From Methylococcaceae bacterium (GTDB lineage Bacteria; Pseudomonadota; Gammaproteobacteria; Methylococcales; Methylococcaceae): a DNA stretch of 48,816 bases. Each line of letters opens with the position of its first letter. Position 1 is the stretch's first letter. Shown piece by piece: positions 16,891 to 29,682 of the stretch. The DNA is taken from the NCBI GenBank assembly GCA_902812445.1, contig CADDZF010000005.1, positions 1 through 48,816 of the forward strand, read 5' to 3'. The notes beneath the pieces are model-generated. The model had not been told where the DNA came from and did no database searches. It worked only from the letters and a program-made list of their open reading frames with translations. The translations under genes were made by a program, and so were the position numbers.

Positions 16891-17733
16891 GTGGCCGTCA
16901 AGAAAAGAGGTTTAGGTCGGGGACTTGACGCCCTGCTGGGCGAAGCGGACGTAGCTGTCAATGAAAATCGACAGCAATCATTGCCCATCGAATATCTCAC
17001 CACGAACCCCTTTCAGCCAAGAAAGGATATCGACCCGCAGCGCCTGCAGGAGCTGGCCGACTCCATCAAGGCACAAGGCATCGTGCAGCCCATCGTTGTT
17101 CGCAGCAAAGGAGAAAAGCGCTACGAGATTATCGCCGGAGAGCGCCGCTGGCGAGCCGCGCAACTAGCCGGGCTGCACGAAATACCGGTTGTCATGCGCG
17201 ATGTCAACGATCAAACCGCTATCGCCATGGCGCTGATTGAAAACATCCAGCGCGACGACCTGAACGCCATGGAGGAAGCCGAAGCGCTGAAAAGATTGCT
17301 GAGCGAGTTCGACATGACGCACCAGCAGGTCGCCGACGTGATTGGTAAGTCGCGTGCGACCATTACCAATTTGCTGCGACTCAACGAACTGCATGCGGAA
17401 GTCAAACGCCTGCTGCATGCCGGTAGTCTGGAGATGGGCCACGCGCGCGCGGTTCTCGCCTTGGAATACGCCAAACAGGGTCCAGTTGCGCAGAAAATCG
17501 CCGCCAAAAAAATGACCGTGCGCGCGGCGGAATTGCTCGTCAAAAATCTTTTGGCAGCGAGGAAAACCACCAAACCCAAGCCTGATGCCGATATCCAGAA
17601 CCTGGAAGCAGAGATTTCCCAAAAGTTGGGCGCTCAAGTTCACATTCAGCACACCAGTCGCGGCAAGGGCAGACTGATCATCAGTTATGCGAGCCTGGAT
17701 CAGCTCCAGGGAATGCTCGAGAAAATGCGTTGA
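16891..17733 (+). CDS. parB: Chromosome partitioning protein ParB/Spo0J
   Basis: Site-specific DNA-binding CTP hydrolase that loads and spreads from parS and pairs with ParA. The 280-aa protein begins with R-G-L-G-R-G-L-D-A-L-L-G. The ParB/Srx-type N-domain follows (N-P-F-Q-P-R-K-D, then I-I-A-G-E-R-R-W-R-A-A, the CTP-binding motif), with I-E-N-I-Q-R-D-D-L-N and a helix-turn-helix (Q-Q-V-A-D-V-I-G-K-S-R-A-T-I-T-N-L-L-R-L). A C-terminal dimerisation domain ends the protein. The start is GTG at 16891, 2 bases after the parA stop, so the pair is coupled. Confidence 0.96.
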   Translation: MAVKKRGLGRGLDALLGEADVAVNENRQQSLPIEYLTTNPFQPRKDIDPQRLQELADSIKAQGIVQPIVVRSKGEKRYEIIAGERRWRAAQLAGLHEIPVVMRDVNDQTAIAMALIENIQRDDLNAMEEAEALKRLLSEFDMTHQQVADVIGKSRATITNLLRLNELHAEVKRLLHAGSLEMGHARAVLALEYAKQGPVAQKIAAKKMTVRAAELLVKNLLAARKTTKPKPDADIQNLEAEISQKLGAQVHIQHTSRGKGRLIISYASLDQLQGMLEKMR

Positions 17734-17752
17734 GATGCGCGCAGCTATGCCG

Positions 17753-17781
17753 TTGATCTTTGGGTTTTTGGTTGCTATTAT
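17753..17781 (+). promoter_or_regulatory. Sigma-70 promoter of the ATP synthase operon
   Basis: TTGATC (17753-17758) and TATTAT (17776-17781) are separated by exactly 17 bases and lie 25 bases before the atpI start. The -10 box matches consensus at five of six positions. It sits just after parB, so the operon has its own promoter besides any read-through from parAB. Confidence 0.65.
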
Positions 17782-17805
17782 CCATGTTCCTTTGCAGAGA
17801 TAAGC

Positions 17806-19305
<1,500 letters not shown>

Positions 19306-19357
19306 CGAAGACGGGAATCGCTTGCACGCCTTTTTTACTCAGTATGAGGAATGCACC

Positions 19358-19840
19358 GTGACTATAAACGCTACTCTGATTGGGCAGATGATCACGTTTG
19401 CGCTTCTGGTGTGGTTCACCATGAAGTACGTATGGCCCCCGATCGTGCAGGCTCTTGAAGAGCGCAAGAAGAAAATTGCCGAGGGACTGGCTGCCGGGGA
19501 GCGGGGCAAACGCGATATGGAGCTGGCGGAGAAACGCGCAAGAACACTCATCAAGGAAGCACGCGATCAGGCAGCGGAAATCGTCAATCTGGCCCACCGG
19601 CGGGCGAATGAACTGGTTGACGAATCCAAATATACGGCAAAAGAAGAAGGCGAGCGCCTGATATCGACCGCCAAATCAGAGATAGACCGCGAAATGCAAC
19701 AGGCAAGAGAGGCGCTGCGCAAACAGGTCGCCGTGCTGGCAATTTCTGCCGCTGAGCAAATTCTGCAGAAAGAGGTCGATCGGGACAAGCATAGGGAGAT
19801 TATCAGTACGCTAGATAGGCAGCTGGACCGCGCATCATGA
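19358..19840 (+). CDS. atpF: F1Fo ATP synthase subunit b
   Basis: Peripheral stalk subunit linking Fo to F1. The 160-aa protein begins [20 protein letters not shown], a single membrane helix with W-P-P-I at its end. A long charged coiled coil follows ([15 protein letters not shown]). The start is GTG at 19358, preceded by GAGGA; the frame is open further upstream into atpE but those residues are not b-like. The stop overlaps the atpH start as ATGA. Confidence 0.95.
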   Translation: MTINATLIGQMITFALLVWFTMKYVWPPIVQALEERKKKIAEGLAAGERGKRDMELAEKRARTLIKEARDQAAEIVNLAHRRANELVDESKYTAKEEGERLISTAKSEIDREMQQAREALRKQVAVLAISAAEQILQKEVDRDKHREIISTLDRQLDRAS

Positions 19841-20373
19841 GCGAAGTGATAACGCTGGCCCGACCTTATGCCGCGGCACTCTATAAATGGGCGCAGGAGA
19901 CGCAATCCACTGATCGATGGTCGGAGTCACTGATGTTCCTCTCCCAGATCATGGAGGACGGACAAGTTGCTAAAGCTGCCTCCAACCCAAAAATAAGAAA
20001 AGACCAGTTCGAAGAATTCTTCCTTGACCTGTGCCGAAAAAAACTTCCGGAAGACGCGTTAAATCTGGTTAAGCTCCTGATTCAAAACAATCGCTTGCGT
20101 CTACTCAAGGACATCAGCAGTTTATACGAGCGCTACAGGGCAGAAAACGAAGGCTATGTAGATGCGGAAATCGCGACCGCCTATCCTCTCGAAGAAAGCG
20201 ACGAAACGCATCTCACCGCCCTATTGGAAAAGGCGCTCGGCAAAAGCGTCCGGATGCACGCGACCCAGGATAGCTCGTTGATCGGCGGAGTGCTGATTCG
20301 CACGGGCGACAAGGTAATTGACGCCTCGATACGGGGCCAGATTGAAAGATTAGCCAAACGGCTCTACAGCTAG
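19837..20373 (+). CDS. atpH: F1Fo ATP synthase subunit delta
   Basis: Cap of the peripheral stalk, binding the top of the alpha3beta3 head (OSCP equivalent). The 178-aa protein begins with [12 protein letters not shown], the standard N-terminal motif. It ends with the conserved [23 protein letters not shown]. It is coupled to atpF by a 4-base overlap. Confidence 0.95.
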   Translation: MSEVITLARPYAAALYKWAQETQSTDRWSESLMFLSQIMEDGQVAKAASNPKIRKDQFEEFFLDLCRKKLPEDALNLVKLLIQNNRLRLLKDISSLYERYRAENEGYVDAEIATAYPLEESDETHLTALLEKALGKSVRMHATQDSSLIGGVLIRTGDKVIDASIRGQIERLAKRLYS

Positions 20374-20388
20374 CGCGGGAAAAGACGT

Positions 20389-21933
20389 ATGCACTTGAAT
20401 CCATCAGAAATCAGTGATCTCATCAAAAAGAGGATCGAAAACTTTAACCTCGACGTTGAATCGCGTACCGAGGGAACGATCGTGAGCTTGACGGATGGTA
20501 TCGTTCGCGTTCACGGCCTTGCTGATGTAATGCAGGGTGAAATGGTCGAGTTTCCCGGAGACACCTACGGCATCGCACTGAATCTCGAAAGGGACTCCGT
20601 CGGTGCTGTCGTGCTCGGGCCCTATGAGCACCTCTCCGAGGGTGACAGCGTAAGGTGTACGGGCAGAATCCTCGATGTGCCGGTAGGGGAAGCGCTACTC
20701 GGTCGGGTGGTCGATGCGCTCGGTAATCCCATCGATGGCAAAGGTGCGATAGAAACCACCGAGCGCTCGCCGATCGAGAAAATCGCGCCGGGCGTCATTA
20801 CCCGCCAGTCGGTCAGCCAGCCGGTGCAAACCGGTCTGAAAGCCATCGACTCAATGATTCCGATTGGCCGGGGACAGCGCGAGCTGATCATTGGTGACCG
20901 GCAGACCGGCAAAACGGCAATCGCCGTGGATACCATCATCAATCAAAAAGCCAGCGGCGTTAAATGCGTCTACGTTGCCATAGGCCAGAAACAGTCCTCG
21001 ATTGCCAATGTCGTCAGGAAACTGGAGGAGCACGGCGCCATGGGGCATACCATCGTGGTGGCTGCCTCGGCATCCGAATCGGCGGCATTGCAATTTATTG
21101 CCCCGTATACGGGCTGTTCGATGGGTGAGTACTTCCGCGACAACGGACAGGATGCGCTGATTATTTATGATGATTTGACCAAGCAGGCGTGGGCCTATCG
21201 TCAGGTTTCACTTCTGCTGCGCCGGCCGCCGGGACGCGAAGCGTATCCTGGCGATGTCTTTTATCTGCATTCGCGCCTGCTCGAACGCGCGGCCAGAATA
21301 AATGCCGCAGAGGTGGAAAAGGTGACCAATGGCAGGGTTTCGGGTCGAACCGGATCACTGACCGCACTGCCGATCATTGAAACACAGGCCGGCGATGTTT
21401 CAGCCTTCGTTCCCACCAATGTCATTTCCATTACCGATGGCCAGATCTTTCTGGAAACGAGCCTATTTAATTCCGGTATTCGCCCCGCCGTGAACGCAGG
21501 TCTTTCGGTATCCCGTGTGGGCGGTGCGGCGCAAACCAAGATCATCAAGAAGCTCGGCGGCGGCATACGACTGGATCTGGCTCAGTTTCGTGAGTTGGCG
21601 GCATTCGCTCAATTTGCATCCGACCTCGACGAAGGTACGCGCAAACAGATCGAGCGCGGCCAGCGTGTCACCGAGATGATGAAGCAGAATCAGTATTCCA
21701 CGATGAACGTGGCACAGATGGCGGTTTCATTATATGCCGTAAACGAAGGCTATCTCGATGACGTGGAAGTCGGTAAGGTGCGCGACTTTGAAGATGCGCT
21801 ACAGAATTATATGAAGTCCGAACACATCGATTTACTGGATAGAATCAATGCAGCCGGCGATTATGATGATGAAATTCAGGCAGGGCTGAAGGAAGCCGTT
21901 CAAACGTTTAAACAAACCCACAATGCGTGGTAG
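20389..21933 (+). CDS. atpA: F1Fo ATP synthase subunit alpha
   Basis: Regulatory nucleotide-binding subunit of the F1 head. The 514-aa protein begins [13 protein letters not shown] and carries the Walker [10 protein letters not shown]. It also carries the DELSD-equivalent segment and the signature [17 protein letters not shown]. Length matches the proteobacterial family. It lies 15 bases after atpH. Confidence 0.97.
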   Translation: MHLNPSEISDLIKKRIENFNLDVESRTEGTIVSLTDGIVRVHGLADVMQGEMVEFPGDTYGIALNLERDSVGAVVLGPYEHLSEGDSVRCTGRILDVPVGEALLGRVVDALGNPIDGKGAIETTERSPIEKIAPGVITRQSVSQPVQTGLKAIDSMIPIGRGQRELIIGDRQTGKTAIAVDTIINQKASGVKCVYVAIGQKQSSIANVVRKLEEHGAMGHTIVVAASASESAALQFIAPYTGCSMGEYFRDNGQDALIIYDDLTKQAWAYRQVSLLLRRPPGREAYPGDVFYLHSRLLERAARINAAEVEKVTNGRVSGRTGSLTALPIIETQAGDVSAFVPTNVISITDGQIFLETSLFNSGIRPAVNAGLSVSRVGGAAQTKIIKKLGGGIRLDLAQFRELAAFAQFASDLDEGTRKQIERGQRVTEMMKQNQYSTMNVAQMAVSLYAVNEGYLDDVEVGKVRDFEDALQNYMKSEHIDLLDRINAAGDYDDEIQAGLKEAVQTFKQTHNAW

Positions 21934-21942
21934 GAACTGACG

Positions 21943-24235
<2,293 letters not shown>

Positions 24236-24255
24236 TTATCGCGAAGGCTACAGTC

Positions 24256-24678
24256 ATGACCATGACCATACATGTGGATATCGTAAGCGCTGAAGCAGAG
24301 ATTTATTCAGGGTTGGCGGAAATGCTGTTTGCGCCTGCAGAACTAGGCGAAGTAGGCATAGCGCCCCGCCATGCGCCACTGATTACCCGATTGAAGCCGG
24401 GCGAAGTGCGGGTCAAAGTCAATGATAGAGAAAGTTATCCTTTTTATGTCTCCGGCGGCATGCTGGAAGTCCAGCCCCATATAGTGACCGTACTGGCCGA
24501 TACCGCTATTCGTGCCAAGGACATCAATGAGGCAGCTGCATTGGAGGCAAAGAAAAGGGCTGAGGAAATGCTGAGGGATAAATCCGGGCAGTACGATTAC
24601 AGCAAGGCGCAGGCTGAATTGGCGAAAGCCGTGATGCAGCTCAATACCTTGGAGCGTTACAGAAAAAGAAGACGCTAA
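24256..24678 (+). CDS. atpC: F1Fo ATP synthase subunit epsilon
   Basis: Small rotor subunit that binds gamma and can inhibit ATP hydrolysis. The 140-aa protein has the N-terminal beta-sandwich (H-V-D-I-V-S-A-E-A-E-I-Y-S-G, then G-E-V-G-I-A-P-R-H-A-P-L-I-T and the F-Y-V-S-G-G-M-L-E-V-Q-P strand). A C-terminal helical hairpin follows and ends in a very basic tail (R-Y-R-K-R-R-R). Met codons at 24256 and 24262 are alternative starts. It closes the operon and is followed by a strong terminator. Confidence 0.95.
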   Translation: MTMTIHVDIVSAEAEIYSGLAEMLFAPAELGEVGIAPRHAPLITRLKPGEVRVKVNDRESYPFYVSGGMLEVQPHIVTVLADTAIRAKDINEAAALEAKKRAEEMLRDKSGQYDYSKAQAELAKAVMQLNTLERYRKRRR

Positions 24679-24699
24679 AATATCCTCACCTGGTTTAAC

Positions 24700-24754
24700 A
24701 GCCCGGTATGTATGGAGGATCATGAGCCCATACCGACCGGGCTTTGTTATTTTA
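24700..24754 (+). terminator. Intrinsic terminator of the atp operon
   Basis: AGCCCGGT (24700-24707) pairs with ACCGGGCT (24736-24743), with further GTATG/CATAC pairing inside. The downstream sequence is TTGTTATTTT. It separates the atp operon from glmU. Confidence 0.85.
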
Positions 24755-24813
24755 CTAACTTTTAAAATTCCCTCATTAAGCTCAAGATAATATCTTTAAT
24801 CATTCCTTTGACG

Positions 24814-26187
24814 ATGAGATTGCAGACCCTAATTTTAGCCGCTGGACAGGGCACCCGAATGAAATCGATGCGCCCCAAGATTCTGCACAAGCTCGGCGGC
24901 GTCAGCTTATTGGAGCACGTCTATAACCTAGCCAAGCAGTTAAGCGATAACCAAATAATCACCCTATATGGCCATGGCGGAGAAGCGCTGCTGGCAGAGC
25001 TGGATTACCTAGAGACAAACTGGGTCGAGCAGAAGGAACAGCTCGGTACGGGTCATGCGGTGATGCAGGTAGCCGACAGCATCAACGATCAAAGTACGGT
25101 CCTGGTGCTTTATGGTGATGTACCGTTACTCAAGCTGGCGACCGTCAATAAATTGCTTCAGCAGGTTTCTGATCGCAGCTTGAGCCTGCTGACGGTAGAA
25201 TTAGAAGATCCGACTGGCTACGGGCGAATTATTCGAGACAGCCATGGGTCTGTGATGCGCATTGTCGAAGAAAAGGATGCAAGTCCTGCAGAAAAACGGA
25301 TCACCGAAGTCAATACAGGCATTCTGGCCGCAAAGGGCAATAAACTGAAAGACTGGCTTCGCAAGCTGGACAATGACAATGCCCAGGGCGAATTTTATCT
25401 CACGGATATCATTGCCCTGGCGGTAAATGATGGCGTCGATATTGATACCACCAAACCGGCTGATCGCGACGAAGTGCTCGGCATCAATGATCGCCAACAG
25501 TTGGCGCACCTGGAGAGGGTTTATCAGCTAAATCAAGCCAAGCAACTCATGGCGAAAGGGGTAACCTTGCTCGATCCCGGGCGATTCGATTTGCGCGGTG
25601 AGATCACCGAAATCGGCCAGGATGTTGAAATCGATATCAATGTCATCCTGGAAGGACGGTTACGCATCGGCAAGAATGTGAGGATCGGGCCCCATACGAT
25701 CATCCGCAACAGCGCAATAGGCGATGAGGTTGAAATCATGGCCCATTGCGTGATCGAGGACGCCATCATCGGTCCGGGCAGCCGGATCGGCCCTTTCGCA
25801 CGGCTGCGCCCGGAGACGACTCTCGGCGATGGCGTTCATATCGGCAACTTCGTCGAAATCAAAAAATCGAGCGTAGCCAGCCGCTCGAAAATCAACCATC
25901 TCAGCTACATCGGCGACAGCATCGTAGGTGCCGAAGTCAATATCGGCGCGGGTACCATTACCTGTAACTATGATGGCGCCAACAAACACCAGACCATCAT
26001 CGAGGACGGCGCATTTATCGGCTCGGATACGCAGCTTGTCGCGCCGGTTAAAGTAGCCAGGAATGCCACCATCGGAGCGGGCTCGACCATCACTCGGGAC
26101 ACTCCGGAGAGCACCTTGACACTCAGCCGCTGTAAACAAGTCAGCGTTGAAGGATGGCAACGGCCGGTTAAAAAAAACAGGAGTTAA
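24814..26187 (+). CDS. glmU: Bifunctional UDP-N-acetylglucosamine pyrophosphorylase / glucosamine-1-phosphate acetyltransferase
   Basis: Makes UDP-GlcNAc from glucosamine-1-phosphate, acetyl-CoA and UTP for peptidoglycan and LPS. The 457-aa protein opens with the uridyltransferase motif L-I-L-A-A-G-Q-G-T-R-M-K-S, with Y-G-D-V-P-L-L further on. The left-handed beta-helix acetyltransferase half contains hexapeptide repeats and the catalytic stretch I-N-H-L-S-Y-I-G-D and G-T-I-T-C-N-Y-D-G. The ATG at 24814 is preferred to an in-frame TTG at 24808. glmS follows after 3 bases, so both steps of amino sugar synthesis are co-expressed. Confidence 0.97.
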   Translation: MRLQTLILAAGQGTRMKSMRPKILHKLGGVSLLEHVYNLAKQLSDNQIITLYGHGGEALLAELDYLETNWVEQKEQLGTGHAVMQVADSINDQSTVLVLYGDVPLLKLATVNKLLQQVSDRSLSLLTVELEDPTGYGRIIRDSHGSVMRIVEEKDASPAEKRITEVNTGILAAKGNKLKDWLRKLDNDNAQGEFYLTDIIALAVNDGVDIDTTKPADRDEVLGINDRQQLAHLERVYQLNQAKQLMAKGVTLLDPGRFDLRGEITEIGQDVEIDINVILEGRLRIGKNVRIGPHTIIRNSAIGDEVEIMAHCVIEDAIIGPGSRIGPFARLRPETTLGDGVHIGNFVEIKKSSVASRSKINHLSYIGDSIVGAEVNIGAGTITCNYDGANKHQTIIEDGAFIGSDTQLVAPVKVARNATIGAGSTITRDTPESTLTLSRCKQVSVEGWQRPVKKNRS

Positions 26188-26190
26188 TGC

Positions 26191-28023
26191 ATGTGCGGAA
26201 TCGTTGGCGCGGTCGCTCACAGACTCATTTCCTCGGTCTTATTGGACAGCCTGAAGCGGCTAGAATACCGGGGGTACGACTCAGCCGGAATCGCCGTATT
26301 GGATGAATCGGATCAGTTGGAACGAGCCCGAAAAAAAGGCAAAATCAAGGAACTGGAGTCTTATATTCGACGATCGCCGATCGTCGGTAAAATCGGCATC
26401 GCGCATACCCGCTGGGCAACGCACGGCGTTCCGTCAGAACGAAATGCGCATCCGCATATTTGCCGCGACACCGTCGCCGTTGTGCACAACGGCATTATCG
26501 AAAATCATGATCTACTCAGAACGAAGCTCCGGCAAAAAGGCTATGAGTTCAGTTCGGAAACGGATACGGAAGTCATTCCCTATCAGATTCACGATTTTTT
26601 GACAAACGGAAGCTCGTTGTTCGACGCGGTGAAAAGCACCTGTCAATTGCTTGAAGGCGCCTACGCCCTTGGCGTGATCAGCACGACCGATCCACGGCAG
26701 CTGATTGCCGCGAGGAAACGAAGCCCCCTGGTAATCGGCGTCGGCGAAAGCGAAAACTTCATCGCCTCGGATGTCTTTGCTCTTGTCGGCGAAACCCAGC
26801 GCTTCATTTTTTTAGAAGACGGCGATATCGCCATGCTGACCGCGGAAACCATCGATATCTATGATGCTGACGGGAACCTAGTCGCGCGCCCGGTCCACGA
26901 GATGAAGATTTCCGCCGACGCGATCGAAAGGGGCGAGTATCGCCATTACATGATCAAGGAGATTTACGAACAGCCGATAGCGATTGAAAAAACGGTGGAT
27001 GGACGCATCCAGGCCGGACGAGTCCTGGACGCCGCCTTCGGGCCTACGGCCACCGAAGCGTTCGACACAATCAAGGCCGTCCAAATCGTCGCTTGTGGCA
27101 CCAGTCACCACGCGGGCTTGGTGAGCCGCTACTGGATGGAAGCGATAGCCGGGCTGCCCTGTAATGTGGAAGTCGCGAGCGAGTTTCGCTATCGCAAACA
27201 GATCGTGCGGCCGGATACCCTGTTCATCACCATTTCGCAATCCGGGGAGACCGCCGATACGCTTGCCGCGCTGAAAGAAGCCAAACAACTGGGTTATGCG
27301 CATACCCTGGCGATCTGTAACGTCGCAGAGAGCTCGATCGTGCGGGAGTCCGAATCGGCGCTGATGACGCGCGCGGGTCCTGAGATCGGCGTCGCTTCGA
27401 CCAAGGCCTTTACGACCCAACTGGTCGCCCTGCTGCTGCTGGTCGTGGCGCTAGGCAAGCGCAACGGGCTGACCGGAAGTCAGGAAGCCAAGATCGTCAA
27501 GGAGTTGGAAGACTTGCCGGGGCAAATCACCAAAGTCTTGCAGTTGGATGGCGAAATCGAATGCTGGGCGCAGCAATTCGGCAACAAACACCATGCACTC
27601 TACGTCGGCCGTGGAGCGCAGTATCCGGTCGCCATGGAGGGCGCGCTGAAACTGAAGGAAATCTCCTATATCCATGCGGAAGCGTATCCAGCGGGGGAAT
27701 TGAAGCATGGGCCGCTGGCTCTGATCGACAGCGAAATGCCGGTCATTGCAGTAGCGCCTAACAACGAACTGCTGGAGAAATTGAAATCCAACCTACAGGA
27801 AGTACAGGCGCGCGGAGGCGAGTTATATGTCTTTGCCGATGTACGCGCGGCGATGGAGAACGCGCCTGGCGTCAGCATTCTGCGGGTGGCGGAGACCGAT
27901 GAAATCGTGGCGCCCATCGTCTATACCGTACCCCTGCAGCTATTGGCATATCACGTGGCGCTGATAAAGGGAACCGATGTCGACCAGCCACGCAATCTCG
28001 CAAAATCGGTCACGGTCGAATAA
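26191..28023 (+). CDS. glmS: Glutamine-fructose-6-phosphate aminotransferase (isomerizing)
   Basis: First committed step of amino sugar synthesis: fructose-6-phosphate plus glutamine to glucosamine-6-phosphate. The 610-aa protein starts M-C-G-I-V-G-A-V with the N-terminal nucleophile Cys2. It carries glutaminase motifs G-Y-D-S-A-G and H-T-R-W-A-T-H-G and two SIS domains (A-C-G-T-S-H-H-A-G; S-Q-S-G-E-T-A-D-T). It ends with D-Q-P-R-N-L-A-K-S-V-T-V-E, the conserved C-terminal tail that closes the active site. A CAGGAG ribosome site overlaps the end of glmU. The 3-base gap leaves no room for a glmS ribozyme. Confidence 0.97.
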   Translation: MCGIVGAVAHRLISSVLLDSLKRLEYRGYDSAGIAVLDESDQLERARKKGKIKELESYIRRSPIVGKIGIAHTRWATHGVPSERNAHPHICRDTVAVVHNGIIENHDLLRTKLRQKGYEFSSETDTEVIPYQIHDFLTNGSSLFDAVKSTCQLLEGAYALGVISTTDPRQLIAARKRSPLVIGVGESENFIASDVFALVGETQRFIFLEDGDIAMLTAETIDIYDADGNLVARPVHEMKISADAIERGEYRHYMIKEIYEQPIAIEKTVDGRIQAGRVLDAAFGPTATEAFDTIKAVQIVACGTSHHAGLVSRYWMEAIAGLPCNVEVASEFRYRKQIVRPDTLFITISQSGETADTLAALKEAKQLGYAHTLAICNVAESSIVRESESALMTRAGPEIGVASTKAFTTQLVALLLLVVALGKRNGLTGSQEAKIVKELEDLPGQITKVLQLDGEIECWAQQFGNKHHALYVGRGAQYPVAMEGALKLKEISYIHAEAYPAGELKHGPLALIDSEMPVIAVAPNNELLEKLKSNLQEVQARGGELYVFADVRAAMENAPGVSILRVAETDEIVAPIVYTVPLQLLAYHVALIKGTDVDQPRNLAKSVTVE

Positions 28024-28259
28024 GCCCCAAGCCGCAAGATCGCTTTGGTGATACCGCTCGTTATCGGCCTGTTAGTGGCCGGGCGGCATTCCGAACGATA
28101 AGGCGATCAGCGAGCCCAGTTCAACGCGCCCCATGCCTGAGTAAAAAACGGAAGTGGAACCACCAAGGCGCTGACGGAGAGATGGGCATTGAATTTTATA
28201 TTCGGACATAGGGCATCCGGCTTGCAATGGCTTAGTATTTTCGCTTTGGTGCATGATCA

Positions 28260-29621
28260 ATGAATTTGCTGATCCGTTTGCTGCATTTGGGTAACAAGCG
28301 TTCAAAAGGCTCCACGGCCGAACCTTGTGTGATTTCGCCCATGCAAGACGGCATCATCCTAAGAACGCCTACTGAGAAAAAACCCGTCAGTGTTTCGCCC
28401 GCGATGCTCAAACAGCTGTTTCCCGTGCGCAACCTCAGTGAAGAGGAGCTGGAGGCCTTCTCGCTGGGCCGGGAGGCCGAAGTGTATGGTCCTGAGTCTA
28501 TCCTTTTCCGACGCAAGCAGCCCATCAATGCGTTATTTTATCTCTTGAAAGGTACGGTGAGGATGGAGGTCGAGGAAGGGAGCAGTTATACCATCGGGGC
28601 AAATACGCCTAAAGCCCGTTTTCCGCTGTGCAGCGGCAAGGTCTGTAGTGCGACGGCCTACGCCCAAACGGATATTCAAGTGCTCAGGGTCTCGAGCAAG
28701 ATCATGAGCAGTAACATCAACGACAGGACGGCCGTGCTCGAATTCATTGACCCCCATCATCCCGATGTTCCCGAGCGGCTGCAGGAAAACAAATTGTTCC
28801 AGGCGTTTTGTCAGTATTACCGCGATGAAGCGCTGGAATTACCTAGCCTGCCCGATGTCGCTATCAAGCTCAGAAGTGCCTTGGTTCATGAAATCAACAT
28901 CGCCGAGGCCGCCAAAATCATCCAGCTCGATCCGATTATCGCGGCCAAGCTGGTTCACGTCGCCAATTGCCCGCTGTACCTCCCGGCCCATCCCGTTAAT
29001 AGTTGTTGCGATGCGATCACTCGACTCGGACTCATGGCTACCCAAAATCTGGTCACGACCTTGAGCTTGAAGCAGGTGTTTAATGGCAAGCATCCTTATG
29101 TCGCGCTCAAACTGCGCGAGGTCTGGAAGCGCAGCATCTACTTGTCTGCCTTGTGCTTTGCGCTGGCATCGCAAAACCGGGGAGTGAACGCCGAAGAGGC
29201 GTTATTGGCCGGATTGATCGCTGATATCGGCATCGTGCCTTTTCTTTATTTCGCCGCGAAGTTTCCAGAGGAACATCAAGAGCTGGAAGCGATCGATTGG
29301 GCGCTGCCTTGCTTTAAAGGGCCGGTTGGCGCATGGGTGTTGAAAAAATGGGATTTCCCTCCCGAACTGGTGGAGATCCCGGTGTTGGCGGAAAACTGGT
29401 TTTACGATAGTGGCGATCGGCTTACCCTGAGTGATATCGTGATCTTGGCCAGCCTGCACGCTCATATCGGGACATCGCGGATGGCGGAGTTGCCGGCCAT
29501 CCACTCGCTTCCGGCCTGCGGAAAACTGACCGATGGCAGGCTTTCGCCGGCGCATTCGTTGCAGGTTCTACATGATGCGAAAGCCAAGATCAACGAAGCG
29601 CTGAGATTTTTTACGGTCTAG
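28260..29621 (+). CDS. cNMP-binding-like / HDOD domain signalling protein
   Basis: Two-domain regulator of unknown output. Residues about 45-155 look like a cyclic-nucleotide-binding beta-barrel (L-F-P-V-R-N-L-S-E-E-E-L, then Y-G-P-E-S-I-L-F-R-R, then F-Y-L-L-K-G-T-V-R-M-E-V). Residues about 195-400 are an HDOD domain (L-P-S-L-P-D-V-A-I-K-L-R, later I-I-Q-L-D-P-I-I-A-A-K-L-V-H-V-A-N, then I-T-R-L-G-L-M-A-T-Q-N-L-V). HDOD domains are HD-like but usually lack catalytic metal ligands and act in protein-protein signalling. The gene stands alone after a 236-bp gap in which no feature is recognised. Length 453 aa. Confidence 0.8.
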   Translation: MNLLIRLLHLGNKRSKGSTAEPCVISPMQDGIILRTPTEKKPVSVSPAMLKQLFPVRNLSEEELEAFSLGREAEVYGPESILFRRKQPINALFYLLKGTVRMEVEEGSSYTIGANTPKARFPLCSGKVCSATAYAQTDIQVLRVSSKIMSSNINDRTAVLEFIDPHHPDVPERLQENKLFQAFCQYYRDEALELPSLPDVAIKLRSALVHEINIAEAAKIIQLDPIIAAKLVHVANCPLYLPAHPVNSCCDAITRLGLMATQNLVTTLSLKQVFNGKHPYVALKLREVWKRSIYLSALCFALASQNRGVNAEEALLAGLIADIGIVPFLYFAAKFPEEHQELEAIDWALPCFKGPVGAWVLKKWDFPPELVEIPVLAENWFYDSGDRLTLSDIVILASLHAHIGTSRMAELPAIHSLPACGKLTDGRLSPAHSLQVLHDAKAKINEALRFFTV

Positions 29622-29682
29622 CCTGATCGACCCCCTGAACGACCGCCAGATCATTTGATTTTCTTTCCTTCCGTGGCCGGTT

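Noticed and set aside
26185-26195. glmS ribozyme or riboswitch before glmS
   Set aside because: Only 3 bases separate glmU and glmS, and gammaproteobacteria control glmS by small RNAs instead.
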